Below, piece by piece: positions 9,065 through 18,348 of a stretch of DNA of 36,023 nt (positions are counted from its first letter, which is position 1; every line of letters begins with the position of its first letter). A program made the translations under genes and the position numbers. Below the pieces are notes generated by a model. That model worked only from the letters and a program-made list of their open reading frames with translations. It was not told the origin of the DNA and made no database searches. This stretch comes from Candidatus Saccharimonadota bacterium (GTDB lineage: Bacteria > Patescibacteriota > Saccharimonadia > Saccharimonadales > UBA10212), in assembly GCA_025934715.1 (NCBI GenBank), contig JAICWR010000005.1, forward strand, positions 1 to 36,023, in the 5' to 3' direction.

Positions 9065-9268
9065 ATGGCCTATAAGCACACTAACAGCAAGGGTGTTACC
9101 TACTACCTAAATGCCAAAGAGGTGACATTGCGGGGCGGTAAAACCCAAACTATCTACTATTTTTCTAAGGACGAGCGTAGCGACACTGGCGTTGATTTGC
9201 CAGGCGACCGCGTGGTCAACGAAAACCCGCGCAACGGCTTCCTGACCCTGAAGCGCAAAGACAAATAA
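9065..9268 (+). CDS. Small hypothetical protein (67 aa)
   Basis: MAYKHTNSKGVTYYLNAKEVTLRGGKTQTIYYFSKDERSDTGVDLPGDRVVNENPRNGFLTLKRKDK; purine-rich SD-like leader; promoter and terminator flank it. Confidence 0.75.
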   Translation: MAYKHTNSKGVTYYLNAKEVTLRGGKTQTIYYFSKDERSDTGVDLPGDRVVNENPRNGFLTLKRKDK

Positions 9269-9291
9269 CACTGGTTCACTAAACCGGCTAA

Positions 9292-9320
9292 ACACCCGCC
9301 CAGAGGGCGGGTGTTTTTTT
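9292..9320 (+). terminator. Rho-independent terminator
   Basis: ACACCCGCC-CAGAG-GGCGGGTGT followed by TTTTTT. Confidence 0.88.
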
Positions 9321-9343
9321 GCTCATGTATAATTTGGAAGAAC

Positions 9344-10102
9344 ATGGCGGACAGTATTGTTAAGGTTGATGACCTCCATAAGAGCTACAGCGGCCGTGAG
9401 GTCGTCAAAGGCATCTCGTTCGAAGTCAAAAGGGGTGAAACTTTCGGGATATTGGGGCCCAACGGAGCCGGCAAGACCACCACGCTGGAGATGATTGAAA
9501 CTCTGCGGCCCATAGATAAAGGGACTGTCACAGTCAGCGGCGTGAATGTGTCTAAAGACCCGCAAAAAGTTAAGTACATGATCGGCGTGCAGACCCAATC
9601 CACGGCTTTCATGGACAAGGTAAGACTCACTGAACTGCTGGAGCAGCAGGCGGCGGCTTACGGGGAACGCATCGACCCGCTTGAGCTGCTAAAAGAAGTG
9701 AACCTGGAAGAGAAATCCACTAGCTATATCGAGAACCTGTCGGGCGGCCAAAAACAGCGCTTCAGTATCGCCGCCGCCCTAGTGCACAAACCGAAGGTCT
9801 TTTTTCTGGATGAGCCAACGACCGGCCTTGACCCCCAGGCCCGCCGCCGGCTGTGGGACCTTATCAAATCAGTTAAAAGGCAAGGTATGACCGTGATTCT
9901 AACCACTCATTATATGGAAGAAGCCGAAGAGCTGTGCCAGCGGGTGGCGATCATGGACGAAGGGCAGATTGTGGCGCTCGACACTCCGGAGAAACTGATC
10001 CGGCAGCTGCTCAAACGCGGTTTTAAAAAAGAACGCAAGGTCGAACAGGCCAACCTTGAAGATGTGTTTTTAGACTTAACGGGTAAGGTATTGGGCACCT
10101 AG
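9344..10102 (+). CDS. ABC transporter ATP-binding protein
   Basis: Walker A GPNGAGKTT, signature LSGGQKQR, Walker B VFFLDEPTTGLD. ATG 9344 with TATAAT at 9328-9333. Confidence 0.95.
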   Translation: MADSIVKVDDLHKSYSGREVVKGISFEVKRGETFGILGPNGAGKTTTLEMIETLRPIDKGTVTVSGVNVSKDPQKVKYMIGVQTQSTAFMDKVRLTELLEQQAAAYGERIDPLELLKEVNLEEKSTSYIENLSGGQKQRFSIAAALVHKPKVFFLDEPTTGLDPQARRRLWDLIKSVKRQGMTVILTTHYMEEAEELCQRVAIMDEGQIVALDTPEKLIRQLLKRGFKKERKVEQANLEDVFLDLTGKVLGT

Positions 10103-10104
10103 CG

Positions 10105-11334
10105 ATGGGCAAAGTACTTCTTATCGTGGTGATAGTTCTGGTGGTGTTCCGCATTCTGTCCAAGAGGACACCTCTGCTGGCCTGTCTCTTTAAGCGCCAA
10201 AAACAGGCTAAAGTGAACACTTCCGCGCCTAAACACCGCCAGCTGTTCACTGTCTTGACCTTCGCCAAAGTCAGCATCCGGCGCTACTTTCGCGACCGGG
10301 TCGCCATTTTCTTCACAATTGCTTTTCCGCTCATATTCCTGCTGGTTTTCGGGCTGACCGGCAAAAACAACGACGTCACTTTCCATATCGGTTTGATCAA
10401 CCAAAGCCACAGCCGCTTTTCCCAAAAATTCGTCGAGCAAATCAGGAGCAGCAAGACCTATAGGATAGACGATAGCGTTAAAAATCTGTCCCAGGCCAAC
10501 CTTAAGATGGGCCGCAGTGAAATCGATGCGACCCTGGTGCTGCCGCCGGGCTTCGGGCAAACCAATAAGCAGGGTCTGCCCGCCGGGAAAGCCGTTATTT
10601 ATTATGACGAGAATAGCGCCCAAGCCGCCCAGACATTGCAATCCGTCCTGCAAGGCAAGTTCGAATCCATTAATGCCGGGCTGGTTAAGACTCCGGCTCC
10701 TTTTGGCGTGGTGGCTAAATCGACTAACACCAAAGGCTTGACCCGGCTGGACTACACGGTTTCGGGGCTGATCGGCTTTTCAATCATCGGCCTGGGGATT
10801 TTTGGCCCGGTCAACTACTTTCCCCAGATGAAGAAAGAGGGCGTTCTCCGCCGTCTGCACATAACGCCGCTGCGAGTCTGGCAATTCTTCATATCGAGCG
10901 TTTTATCTAACGCGGTGATCGGACTTATATCCATCGCCATAATGATCGCCGTGGCCTCGGCTTTCATGAACTTCACGATAGTCGGCAATTACTTCGAGCT
11001 GGCCGTGCTGCTGGTGTTTGGTATCCTGACGATCTTTGGCATTGGTTTGGCGATCGGCGGCTGGGCCAAGAACGAGAACCAGGCGGCGCCGTTGGCCAAC
11101 ATTATTGTTTTCCCGATGCTGTTTTTATCCGGCACCTTCTTTCCGCGTTTTTCGATGCCGGAGTGGCTGCAATACGTCACCGCCTTTTTGCCCCTGACGC
11201 CGATCATCGACGGTATCCGGATGATAGCCACAGAAGGGAAGCACCTCACCGAAATCGGCCCCCAGCTTGGGCTTATCGCCATCTGGGCGGTGATTATTTA
11301 TGCCATAGCCTTCAGAGTTTTCAGATGGGAATAA
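10105..11334 (+). CDS. ABC-2 type transporter permease
   Basis: Directly follows the ATPase; multi-TM with the large extracytoplasmic loop and C-terminal TM bundle of ABC-2 permeases. Confidence 0.88.
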   Translation: MGKVLLIVVIVLVVFRILSKRTPLLACLFKRQKQAKVNTSAPKHRQLFTVLTFAKVSIRRYFRDRVAIFFTIAFPLIFLLVFGLTGKNNDVTFHIGLINQSHSRFSQKFVEQIRSSKTYRIDDSVKNLSQANLKMGRSEIDATLVLPPGFGQTNKQGLPAGKAVIYYDENSAQAAQTLQSVLQGKFESINAGLVKTPAPFGVVAKSTNTKGLTRLDYTVSGLIGFSIIGLGIFGPVNYFPQMKKEGVLRRLHITPLRVWQFFISSVLSNAVIGLISIAIMIAVASAFMNFTIVGNYFELAVLLVFGILTIFGIGLAIGGWAKNENQAAPLANIIVFPMLFLSGTFFPRFSMPEWLQYVTAFLPLTPIIDGIRMIATEGKHLTEIGPQLGLIAIWAVIIYAIAFRVFRWE

Positions 11335-11354
11335 TACTTAACAAGTTAAGTGTT
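11333..11354. terminator. Palindrome/terminator-like hairpin overlapping the permease stop codon
   Basis: AATACTTAAC-AA-GTTAAGTGTT followed by TTTT; second copy of the palindrome at 1017-1038. Confidence 0.6.
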
Positions 11355-11437
11355 TTTTATCTTTAACCGATAACCCCTAAGCTTTATACTAAGTTCAGCA
11401 TGACCAAAAATGCGGCTTCTATTTCTGTGCGGAGCCT

Positions 11438-13030
11438 TTGGCCGTGAAACAATGGCTGACACGGGCTAATCAAAGAGCTTCCCTTATAAACGCTGCGGCG
11501 TTACTGGTGGGCGCGTCATTGACCGGCCAGCTGCTGGGTTTCATCCGCACCCAGGTGGTTAATGGTAACTTCAACACCACCGGCCATATCACCACAGACG
11601 CTTATTTCGCCGCCTTTAAAATACCCGACTTCTTCTTTTACACGATCGCCGCCGGCGCCCTGGGCGTTGCCTTCATGCCCTTCTTAGCCGATAGGCTCCA
11701 TCAGGGTGACCGCCAATCCATTTGGAAGCTGACTTCCGGCTTGTTGAATTTTCTCGGCCTGCTGATGTTCGGCGTCGGTCTGGTCCTGCTGTTTTTTACC
11801 GAGCCGCTGCTGCGGATCGTGGTCGGCCATAACCTTAGCCCCGGCCAGACGCATGACGCCGTGGTGATAATGCGGCTGATCGCCTTCAACCCACTGCTTT
11901 TCACAATTTCGGGAGTGCTGACCAGTTTGCAGCAGACTTTCGGGCGGTTTTTCTTTTATGCCGTGGCGCCGATCGTATATAACGGCTGCATCATCGCCAG
12001 CGTCTATATCTTTAAAGATAATATCGGGCTTATCGGGTTGGGCTACGGGGCGCTGGCGGGCGCCGTGCTGCAGTTGCTGATTGTGCTGCTGGGGCTGGTG
12101 GGGATGCGCTTCCGCTACACCCCGTCAATTAATTTCAGCCCGACTTTCCGGCAAGTTTTGCGCAATTTGCCGCCACGGTCTATCGACCAGGGACTGGACT
12201 CCATCAATTCCATTGTCGAAACTAACCGTGCCAGCACGCTGACACCCGGCTCCATAACCGTTTACGAAAACGCCTACACGCTGCACTTGGCGCCGATTCT
12301 GCTGATTGGCACGGCCATTTCCACAGCGGCTTTTCCGCGGCTGAACGACCGGCTGGCCCAGGGGCGTCCAGACCTATTCAGGCGCGATTTCCTGATGGTG
12401 CTCAGAGCCATAATCTGGATTGTCGTGCCGGTGGTGGTTGTGACCTACTTTACCAGGGGTTACCTAGCGCGCCTGATCTTTAAAAATCCGCAGGCCGCCA
12501 TCGCCTCGACGTTAGGATTTTTAACGGGCGCCATCTTCTTCCGTACGATCTACGCCTTGATCAGCCGCTGGTTTTACGCCCAAAAAGACACCCGCACGCC
12601 GCTGTTCGTCTCGTTGTTCGCCATCGCGCTTAACATTTATCTGGCCTTCACTCTGGTGCGGGAATCCGGCGACGTCACCAGTCTGGCCATCGCCCAATCT
12701 ATCGTGGCCGCCGTGGAAGTGCTGATACTGGTTGGCATAATGCTTTATCGAGACCGCAAGCTGTTCGACGTGGAATTCTGGGGCGGCGTCAGCCGAATCC
12801 TTTCAGTCACCGGCTTCACCGTGCTTATCACCTACATCATGGTGCAGCTTATCCCGCTGAGCGTCACCGACCGTGGTTTTATCAAGTTGGCATCCAAGCT
12901 ACTGGCTATAATCATCCCGACTTTTGTCATGCACATCTGGCTGTCGTCGCTATTCGGCCTCGATGAGGTCCGGCCCGTTATCGACAAACTACGTAAGCTG
13001 GTGCTCAAACCGGTCCGTATAATCGACTGA
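11438..13030 (+). CDS. murJ: Lipid II flippase MurJ/MviN family
   Basis: Multi-TM 530 aa; LGFIRTQVVNG, TDAYFAAFKIPDFFFYTIAAGALGVAFMPFL typical of MurJ N-terminus. Start codon may be further in. Confidence 0.9.
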   Translation: MAVKQWLTRANQRASLINAAALLVGASLTGQLLGFIRTQVVNGNFNTTGHITTDAYFAAFKIPDFFFYTIAAGALGVAFMPFLADRLHQGDRQSIWKLTSGLLNFLGLLMFGVGLVLLFFTEPLLRIVVGHNLSPGQTHDAVVIMRLIAFNPLLFTISGVLTSLQQTFGRFFFYAVAPIVYNGCIIASVYIFKDNIGLIGLGYGALAGAVLQLLIVLLGLVGMRFRYTPSINFSPTFRQVLRNLPPRSIDQGLDSINSIVETNRASTLTPGSITVYENAYTLHLAPILLIGTAISTAAFPRLNDRLAQGRPDLFRRDFLMVLRAIIWIVVPVVVVTYFTRGYLARLIFKNPQAAIASTLGFLTGAIFFRTIYALISRWFYAQKDTRTPLFVSLFAIALNIYLAFTLVRESGDVTSLAIAQSIVAAVEVLILVGIMLYRDRKLFDVEFWGGVSRILSVTGFTVLITYIMVQLIPLSVTDRGFIKLASKLLAIIIPTFVMHIWLSSLFGLDEVRPVIDKLRKLVLKPVRIID

Positions 13031-13106
13031 ACCTCAATTGGTTCTATTGACAATCTGTGCCATTGCCTCGATAGTTAAGCTGTAGCTCCCCGTAAAACAA
13101 AAACCA

Positions 13107-14255
13107 ATGGAACCGTTAAGGGCTTTGCTAGCCTCTGCTAAACCGCACTTGTGCGCGTTCGGCTTCGTCGCCGGAGCAGGTTATAAATTGCCACTGATCA
13201 CGGCGATTATCTTATTGACTGGCTCAGTGGGAATTGGCCTGACGGTCTACCACAGACAGCCGCACTCCAGGGCGCCGGGAACATCTTCAGGGTCGATCGC
13301 CGAAGGACCGGCCGCCACTAACACAACCGGGAACGGCCAGGCGCAATCCACCAAAAATGCCACTAAACCAAAAAACGGGGCCAAAAAGACCACCAGTGGC
13401 CCTTCATCTGCCACCGGCACTTCATCAGCGCAGTCCTCATCCGGTTCAGCTTCCGGCGGCTCGTCAGGGTCCGGCAGCGCCGGGGCCTGCAGCGGGTCTA
13501 TCCCAGCTGGATATACCAGTTTGGCTTTTTGCGACGATTTTAGCGGCACGGCCGGCTCAGCGCCGGACTCCAGCAAATGGAATGTATATGGAGGAACGAC
13601 GCCCAACCGCTGGGGCGAAGAGTGTTTCGTTAATGACCGACAGCATATTTACCAAGATGGCAGCGGCCATTTGGTGGAGACGGCCACCTCGAACCCCGGC
13701 GGGGTGCCCTGTAACAACGGCAGCGGCCTTTATGAATCCGGCGGCATGGACACCGGCAACTTCCCAAACCCGCTATTTTCTTTCCACTACGGCCAGGTGG
13801 AAGCTAAGATTAAAGTTCCTTGTGAGTCGGGCGCTGGTATGTGGCCGGCCTGGTGGATGACCGGGCCGAGTTGGCCTAATGGCGGCGAGATAGACATGCT
13901 CGAGATACTGAATAATGCCAACACCGGCTTTGACGCTAAGCAATCGGTGCATGGGGCTATCTCCGGCGGCGGGGTCTGGTCCATTGGCCACCATAACGTA
14001 TCAACCACTTTATGGTGCAATGCTTACCATATATACGGTTTGAACTGGTCGCCCAACAGGCTGGATTTCACTATCGACGGCACAGTTACCGCAACAACCA
14101 CTCCGGCCGATATGAAAACAGGGTGGATTTGGCCCTTTGAGTCTAACAGCGCGAAGCTATTCATCGACCTGCAGGTCGGCGGTTCGGGCGGCACGGTCGA
14201 TAATTCAACCCTGCCCCAGAGCATGCTGGTGGACTGGATAAGAATCTATCGGTAG
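13107..14255 (+). CDS. Glycoside hydrolase family 16 (laminarinase/beta-glucanase-like), membrane-anchored or secreted
   Basis: Catalytic signature GGEIDMLEIL (E-I-D-x-x-E), FCDDFSG, QVEAKIKVPCESGAGMWPAWWM; N-terminal TM and Ser/Gly/Thr-rich linker. Confidence 0.92.
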   Translation: MEPLRALLASAKPHLCAFGFVAGAGYKLPLITAIILLTGSVGIGLTVYHRQPHSRAPGTSSGSIAEGPAATNTTGNGQAQSTKNATKPKNGAKKTTSGPSSATGTSSAQSSSGSASGGSSGSGSAGACSGSIPAGYTSLAFCDDFSGTAGSAPDSSKWNVYGGTTPNRWGEECFVNDRQHIYQDGSGHLVETATSNPGGVPCNNGSGLYESGGMDTGNFPNPLFSFHYGQVEAKIKVPCESGAGMWPAWWMTGPSWPNGGEIDMLEILNNANTGFDAKQSVHGAISGGGVWSIGHHNVSTTLWCNAYHIYGLNWSPNRLDFTIDGTVTATTTPADMKTGWIWPFESNSAKLFIDLQVGGSGGTVDNSTLPQSMLVDWIRIYR

Positions 14256-14299
14256 CCAATCGACTCACCGATGGGGTCCACTGCTATATAATTACAGGG

Positions 14300-16075
14300 A
14301 TGGACCAGGGCCATATACGGAATTTTTGCATAATAGCGCACATTGACCACGGCAAAAGCACGCTGGCCGATAGGTTGCTGGAACTGACAGGCACAGTCGA
14401 GAAGCGCCGGATGCATGAACAAGTGCTGGACAAGATGGATTTGGAACGCGAGCGCGGCATCACCATCAAGCTGGCTCCAGTACGGATGAAATATGAAGAC
14501 TACGAACTGAACTTGATAGACACCCCCGGCCATGTGGATTTCAGTTACGAAGTCAGCCGCAGCCTGGCGGCCGTGGAAGGGGCGATTCTTGTGGTCGACG
14601 CCAGCCAGGGGGTTCAAGCCCAGACACTGGCCAACGTTTATCTTGCGCTGGGCGCCGATTTAAAAATTATCCCGGTGCTTAATAAGATTGATTTGCCGGC
14701 GGCCGACACCGAGCGGGTCGGCGCTGAAATTATCAGCCTGCTGGGCTGTCAGAAAGAAGATATCCTGCGCGTCAGCGCTAAAACCGGCCAAGGCGTGAGG
14801 GAGTTGTTACAGAAAATTGTGTCCGACTTGCCACCGCCCTCCGGCGATGCCGATACGCCGGCCAGAGCCTTGATTTTCGATTCGTATTATGACGATTACC
14901 GGGGAGTGATCCTATACACCAGGGTGGTTGACGGGCAAATCACCAAGAATTCAAATATACGTATGCTAGGCACGGCCAGCCAGGGATTAGCGCTGGAAGT
15001 CGGCTCCCTTTCACCAGAAATGGAGCCGGCCGGCAGTCTTAAGGCCGGCGAAATCGGCTACATCGTCACAAACCTTAAAAGCACCCACTCCGGCCGGGTG
15101 GGCGACACTGTCACGGCCGGCGATGACGGGGTGCGGCCGCTGCCCGGCTATAAAAATGTCCAGCCATTTGTATATGCTGGTTTTTTCCCGGATAGCCATG
15201 AGAACTACCAGGCGCTCAAAGACGCTGCGGAGCGGCTGGCTTTGAGCGATTCGGCGCTAAGCTTTTCGCCGGAAAACTCGCCAGTGCTGGGCTTTGGCTT
15301 CCGTATCGGTTTTTTGGGCCTTTTGCATATGGATATCGTCCGGGAGCGGCTGGAGCGGGAGTATGGCCTGGAGCTGATAATCACCAACCCTTCCACCGAC
15401 TATCAAATCAAACTGACCTCCGGTGAAGAAATCGACATAAAATCGGCGTCCGAGCTGCCCGAAGCCAGCTTAGTCGATGAAATCCGTGAACCCTGGGTTA
15501 AGGGGGAGATAGTCTGCCCCAGCCAATACGTTGGCAGCGTGCTGCAGATGGTGGTGGCCGCCCGTGGAGCCCAGAAACACCTAAGCTATATGGATAATTT
15601 GGCGGTGATAGATTTTGAAGCGCCGTTGGCTAACTTGCTGACCGACTTTTACGACCAGCTCAAAAGCACTACCAGCGGTTACGGCTCGTTCAATTATGAG
15701 CTGGCCGATTACAGGGTAGAGGATCTAGTACGGCTCGATTTTTACGTTGCGGGCGATAAAGTGGATGCCCTATCTATAATGGTCCACCGCAGCGAGGCCG
15801 AACGGGTGGCCCGGTCGGCCGTCGCCAAACTCAAAGACGTAATTCCGCGCCAGCAGTTCAAGGTTGCCCTGCAGGCCGCCATCGGCGGTAAATTCATCGC
15901 CCGTGAGGATATTAGCGCCTATCGCAAAGATGTCACCACCGGCCTTTACGGCGGCGACGTCACCCGGAAGAAGAAAGTTTTAGCCAAGCAGAAAAAAGGC
16001 AAGGAGCGCATGAAACGCTTTGGGAAAGTGGACATACCAGCCGAAGCCTTCGCGGTCATGCTAAAGAGAGATTAG
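14300..16075 (+). CDS. lepA: Elongation factor 4 (LepA)
   Basis: IRNFCIIAHIDHGKSTLADRLLE, RERGITIKLAPV, NLIDTPGHVDFSYEVSRSLAAVEGA, NKIDLPAAD and LepA C-terminal domain. Confidence 0.97.
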   Translation: MDQGHIRNFCIIAHIDHGKSTLADRLLELTGTVEKRRMHEQVLDKMDLERERGITIKLAPVRMKYEDYELNLIDTPGHVDFSYEVSRSLAAVEGAILVVDASQGVQAQTLANVYLALGADLKIIPVLNKIDLPAADTERVGAEIISLLGCQKEDILRVSAKTGQGVRELLQKIVSDLPPPSGDADTPARALIFDSYYDDYRGVILYTRVVDGQITKNSNIRMLGTASQGLALEVGSLSPEMEPAGSLKAGEIGYIVTNLKSTHSGRVGDTVTAGDDGVRPLPGYKNVQPFVYAGFFPDSHENYQALKDAAERLALSDSALSFSPENSPVLGFGFRIGFLGLLHMDIVRERLEREYGLELIITNPSTDYQIKLTSGEEIDIKSASELPEASLVDEIREPWVKGEIVCPSQYVGSVLQMVVAARGAQKHLSYMDNLAVIDFEAPLANLLTDFYDQLKSTTSGYGSFNYELADYRVEDLVRLDFYVAGDKVDALSIMVHRSEAERVARSAVAKLKDVIPRQQFKVALQAAIGGKFIAREDISAYRKDVTTGLYGGDVTRKKKVLAKQKKGKERMKRFGKVDIPAEAFAVMLKRD

Positions 16076-16133
16076 CGCCGATACGCTATCCTCACTTGTC
16101 GCACGAATGATTATGTTAATCTGTTAAGTGAGT

Positions 16134-16829
16134 ATGACGCGCGAAGAATTCCTGACCCAATTTCCCAAGCTCGTTAAAAATTATGAGCCCTCACAGGTGG
16201 CCCTCCAGCGCATTTCTAACATAACGCTTTTTATGGTGATCGGGCCCTCGGGTGTGGGTAAAACATCTATCGTCAAAGGCATGAATATCCCCTATGTGGC
16301 AAGTGACATCACTCGGCCTAAACGGCCCGAAGAAATTGACGGCCAGGATTATTTTTTCAGGACGGATTACGACAAAGTGATATATGACATCCAGCACGGC
16401 GGCTTTGTCCAGGTGGCCGTCGGGCCGGACGGCGACTTTTACGGCACCCGGGCCAACTCCTACCCGTCATTCGGCATGGCTGTCTACGCGGTTGTCGCCG
16501 ATGTGATTCCTATCTTCCGTGAACTGGGGTTCGAAAAAACCTTCAGCCTTTATATCGTGCCCCCGAACATGGCCGAATGGATGCACCGCATGAAGGCCCA
16601 CAACTTGTCCCAGTCTGATCTCGAAAAACGGATGGCCGAAGCCCAGCGATCTCTCAAATTCGCCTTGAATGATGTGCAGACCCACTTTATCTTGAATGAT
16701 GTTATGGACGATGCTATCGGCCAGGCCAATGACTTGATCGGCGGGCGGGTGAACAGGGTGCGCGAGGAGTACGCCAAGCAAACAGCCGACCGCCTGTACA
16801 AGGAATTGACCGGCACAGCAGGTAAGTGA
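16134..16829 (+). CDS. Guanylate kinase-like P-loop protein (copy 1)
   Basis: GPSGVGKTS P-loop, SDITRPKRPEEIDGQDYFF resembling the Gmk substrate region. Start 16134 (ATG) or 16128 (GTG). Confidence 0.7.
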   Translation: MTREEFLTQFPKLVKNYEPSQVALQRISNITLFMVIGPSGVGKTSIVKGMNIPYVASDITRPKRPEEIDGQDYFFRTDYDKVIYDIQHGGFVQVAVGPDGDFYGTRANSYPSFGMAVYAVVADVIPIFRELGFEKTFSLYIVPPNMAEWMHRMKAHNLSQSDLEKRMAEAQRSLKFALNDVQTHFILNDVMDDAIGQANDLIGGRVNRVREEYAKQTADRLYKELTGTAGK

Positions 16830-16833
16830 ACCA

Positions 16834-17571
16834 ATGCCGCTCCAGTACTACTCCGAATTTAAGGACGCGCTGGAGAAGTATCAGGTGTCAGACAGGGCGC
16901 TCCGAGCGATAACAGACCTGCGCTTAGTATTGCTGGTGGCGCCAACTTCAGCTGGCAAGAACACCGTGATCCGCCATCAACTCCAGACTGGCCGTTATTA
17001 TTTCGTTGTTTCGGACACCACCCGCCAGCCACGGATTAACGATGGGGTCAAAGAAAAAAACGGCCGGGAATACTGGTTCAGGACAGAAGAAGAAATGCTA
17101 GATGATATCCGCCAAGGCGAGTTATTAGAAGCCGAAATCATCCACGAACAGCAGGTTTCAGGTATTAGCATTCGTGAACTGGAAAAGGCCAAGAATCAGC
17201 GCAAGATAGCCATCACAGACGTGGATATTCACGGCATGCATAACATCATGAAGATCAAACCGGACGCCACGGCCGTGATGCTGGTCCCTCCGAACTTTGA
17301 CGAATGGCAGCGCCGTCTGGCCGCCCGCGGCCGCATGACCCCCGAAGAACGGGCCCGCCGCTTTAAAACGGCGCTCAAGATATTTGAAGACGGCCTTGAG
17401 CAGGATTATTACCACTTTGTGATATCTGAGAATGTTGAGCAGTCCGGTGCGATTTTGGACGCCATAGTGGCCGGCAAGCCCAACCCCCACCAAGGCCGGG
17501 GCCGCAGCGCGATACAGCAATTACAATCCGCCCTTCAGGACCAGTTAAGTCCAGACCGATCAATCCTTTAG
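16834..17571 (+). CDS. Guanylate kinase-like P-loop protein (copy 2, degenerate Walker A)
   Basis: VAPTSAGKNTVI in the P-loop position, SDTTRQPRINDGVKEKNGREYWFRTEEEM like the Gmk TTRxPR...YxF region; directly downstream of copy 1. Confidence 0.65.
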   Translation: MPLQYYSEFKDALEKYQVSDRALRAITDLRLVLLVAPTSAGKNTVIRHQLQTGRYYFVVSDTTRQPRINDGVKEKNGREYWFRTEEEMLDDIRQGELLEAEIIHEQQVSGISIRELEKAKNQRKIAITDVDIHGMHNIMKIKPDATAVMLVPPNFDEWQRRLAARGRMTPEERARRFKTALKIFEDGLEQDYYHFVISENVEQSGAILDAIVAGKPNPHQGRGRSAIQQLQSALQDQLSPDRSIL

Positions 17572-17594
17572 CACTCTTGACACCTGAGTGCTAA
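17568..17594. promoter_or_regulatory. CIRCE operator (HrcA binding site), perfect
   Basis: TTAGCACTC-TTGACACCT-GAGTGCTAA, exact match to the classical CIRCE consensus TTAGCACTC-N9-GAGTGCTAA. Confidence 0.97.
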
Positions 17595-17606
17595 TTTCTC
17601 TAAAAT
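17577..17606 (+). promoter_or_regulatory. Promoter of the hrcA heat-shock operon
   Basis: TTGACA (17577-17582) inside the CIRCE spacer, 18-bp gap, TAAAAT (17601-17606). Confidence 0.85.
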
Positions 17607-17614
17607 AGAGACAC

Positions 17615-17641
17615 TTAGCAATTAAGTTTTGTGAGTGCTAA
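17615..17641. promoter_or_regulatory. Second, imperfect CIRCE operator abutting the hrcA start
   Basis: TTAGCAATT-AAGTTTTGT-GAGTGCTAA: right half perfect, left half 7/9, same 9-nt spacer. Confidence 0.8.
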
Positions 17642-17643
17642 AT

Positions 17644-18348
17644 ATGACCCCAAGACAAGAGAAAATTCTGCAGGCGGTTATCGAACAATACGCCGAAGTC
17701 GCCAGCCCGGTGGGCAGTAATCTGCTGGCACGGGTTTTTGGGGTGTCTAGCGCCACTATCCGTTCAGAGATGGCCGAACTAGAACGCCTGGGCTATATCA
17801 TGCAGCCGCATACCAGCGCCGGACGGATCCCCACAGATAAAGGCTACCGGTTTTACGTCAATACCTTAACAACGGCTGACGGAAAACCGGCAGAGCGGCG
17901 CGCCGAGCGGGCGCTGGAAGCCCGGGTAAATAGCGGCGGCCAGCCCGAGCGAACCATCCACAACGCGGTGGACACTTTGGTGGAACTGACCCACAACTTG
18001 GGGATGGCCACCATTGGCAACCAGCTATATATGAGCGGATTATCAAACCTGTTCGGCCAGCCGGAATTCATGCACCCGGGACAAGTCCAGGAGGTGGCGA
18101 GGCTTCTGGACAATCTGCAGCCGTGGCTAAATGAAGCCGCGCCTAATGAGCCGCTGAGCGTTTATATAGGACGTGAAAACCCGATTGGCCGCAGCGCCGG
18201 CGCCAGCCTGATAATCAGCCGCTTCCGCAGCCCGTTCAGCGACAGTAGTTATATCGGTGTTTTAGGCCCTACGCGCCAGAGCTACCGGGATGTCATGAGC
18301 CTGGTCGGCCGGGCCGGCCACGCCCTGGAGGAAACCTTGTATGTCTGA
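17644..18348 (+). CDS. hrcA: Heat-inducible transcription repressor HrcA (compact form)
   Basis: MTPRQEKILQAVIEQYAEVASPVGSNLLARVFGVSSATIRSEMAELERLGYIMQPHTSAGRIPTDKGYRFYVN and C-terminal IGVLGPTRQSYRDVMSLV; CIRCE upstream. Confidence 0.95.
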   Translation: MTPRQEKILQAVIEQYAEVASPVGSNLLARVFGVSSATIRSEMAELERLGYIMQPHTSAGRIPTDKGYRFYVNTLTTADGKPAERRAERALEARVNSGGQPERTIHNAVDTLVELTHNLGMATIGNQLYMSGLSNLFGQPEFMHPGQVQEVARLLDNLQPWLNEAAPNEPLSVYIGRENPIGRSAGASLIISRFRSPFSDSSYIGVLGPTRQSYRDVMSLVGRAGHALEETLYV

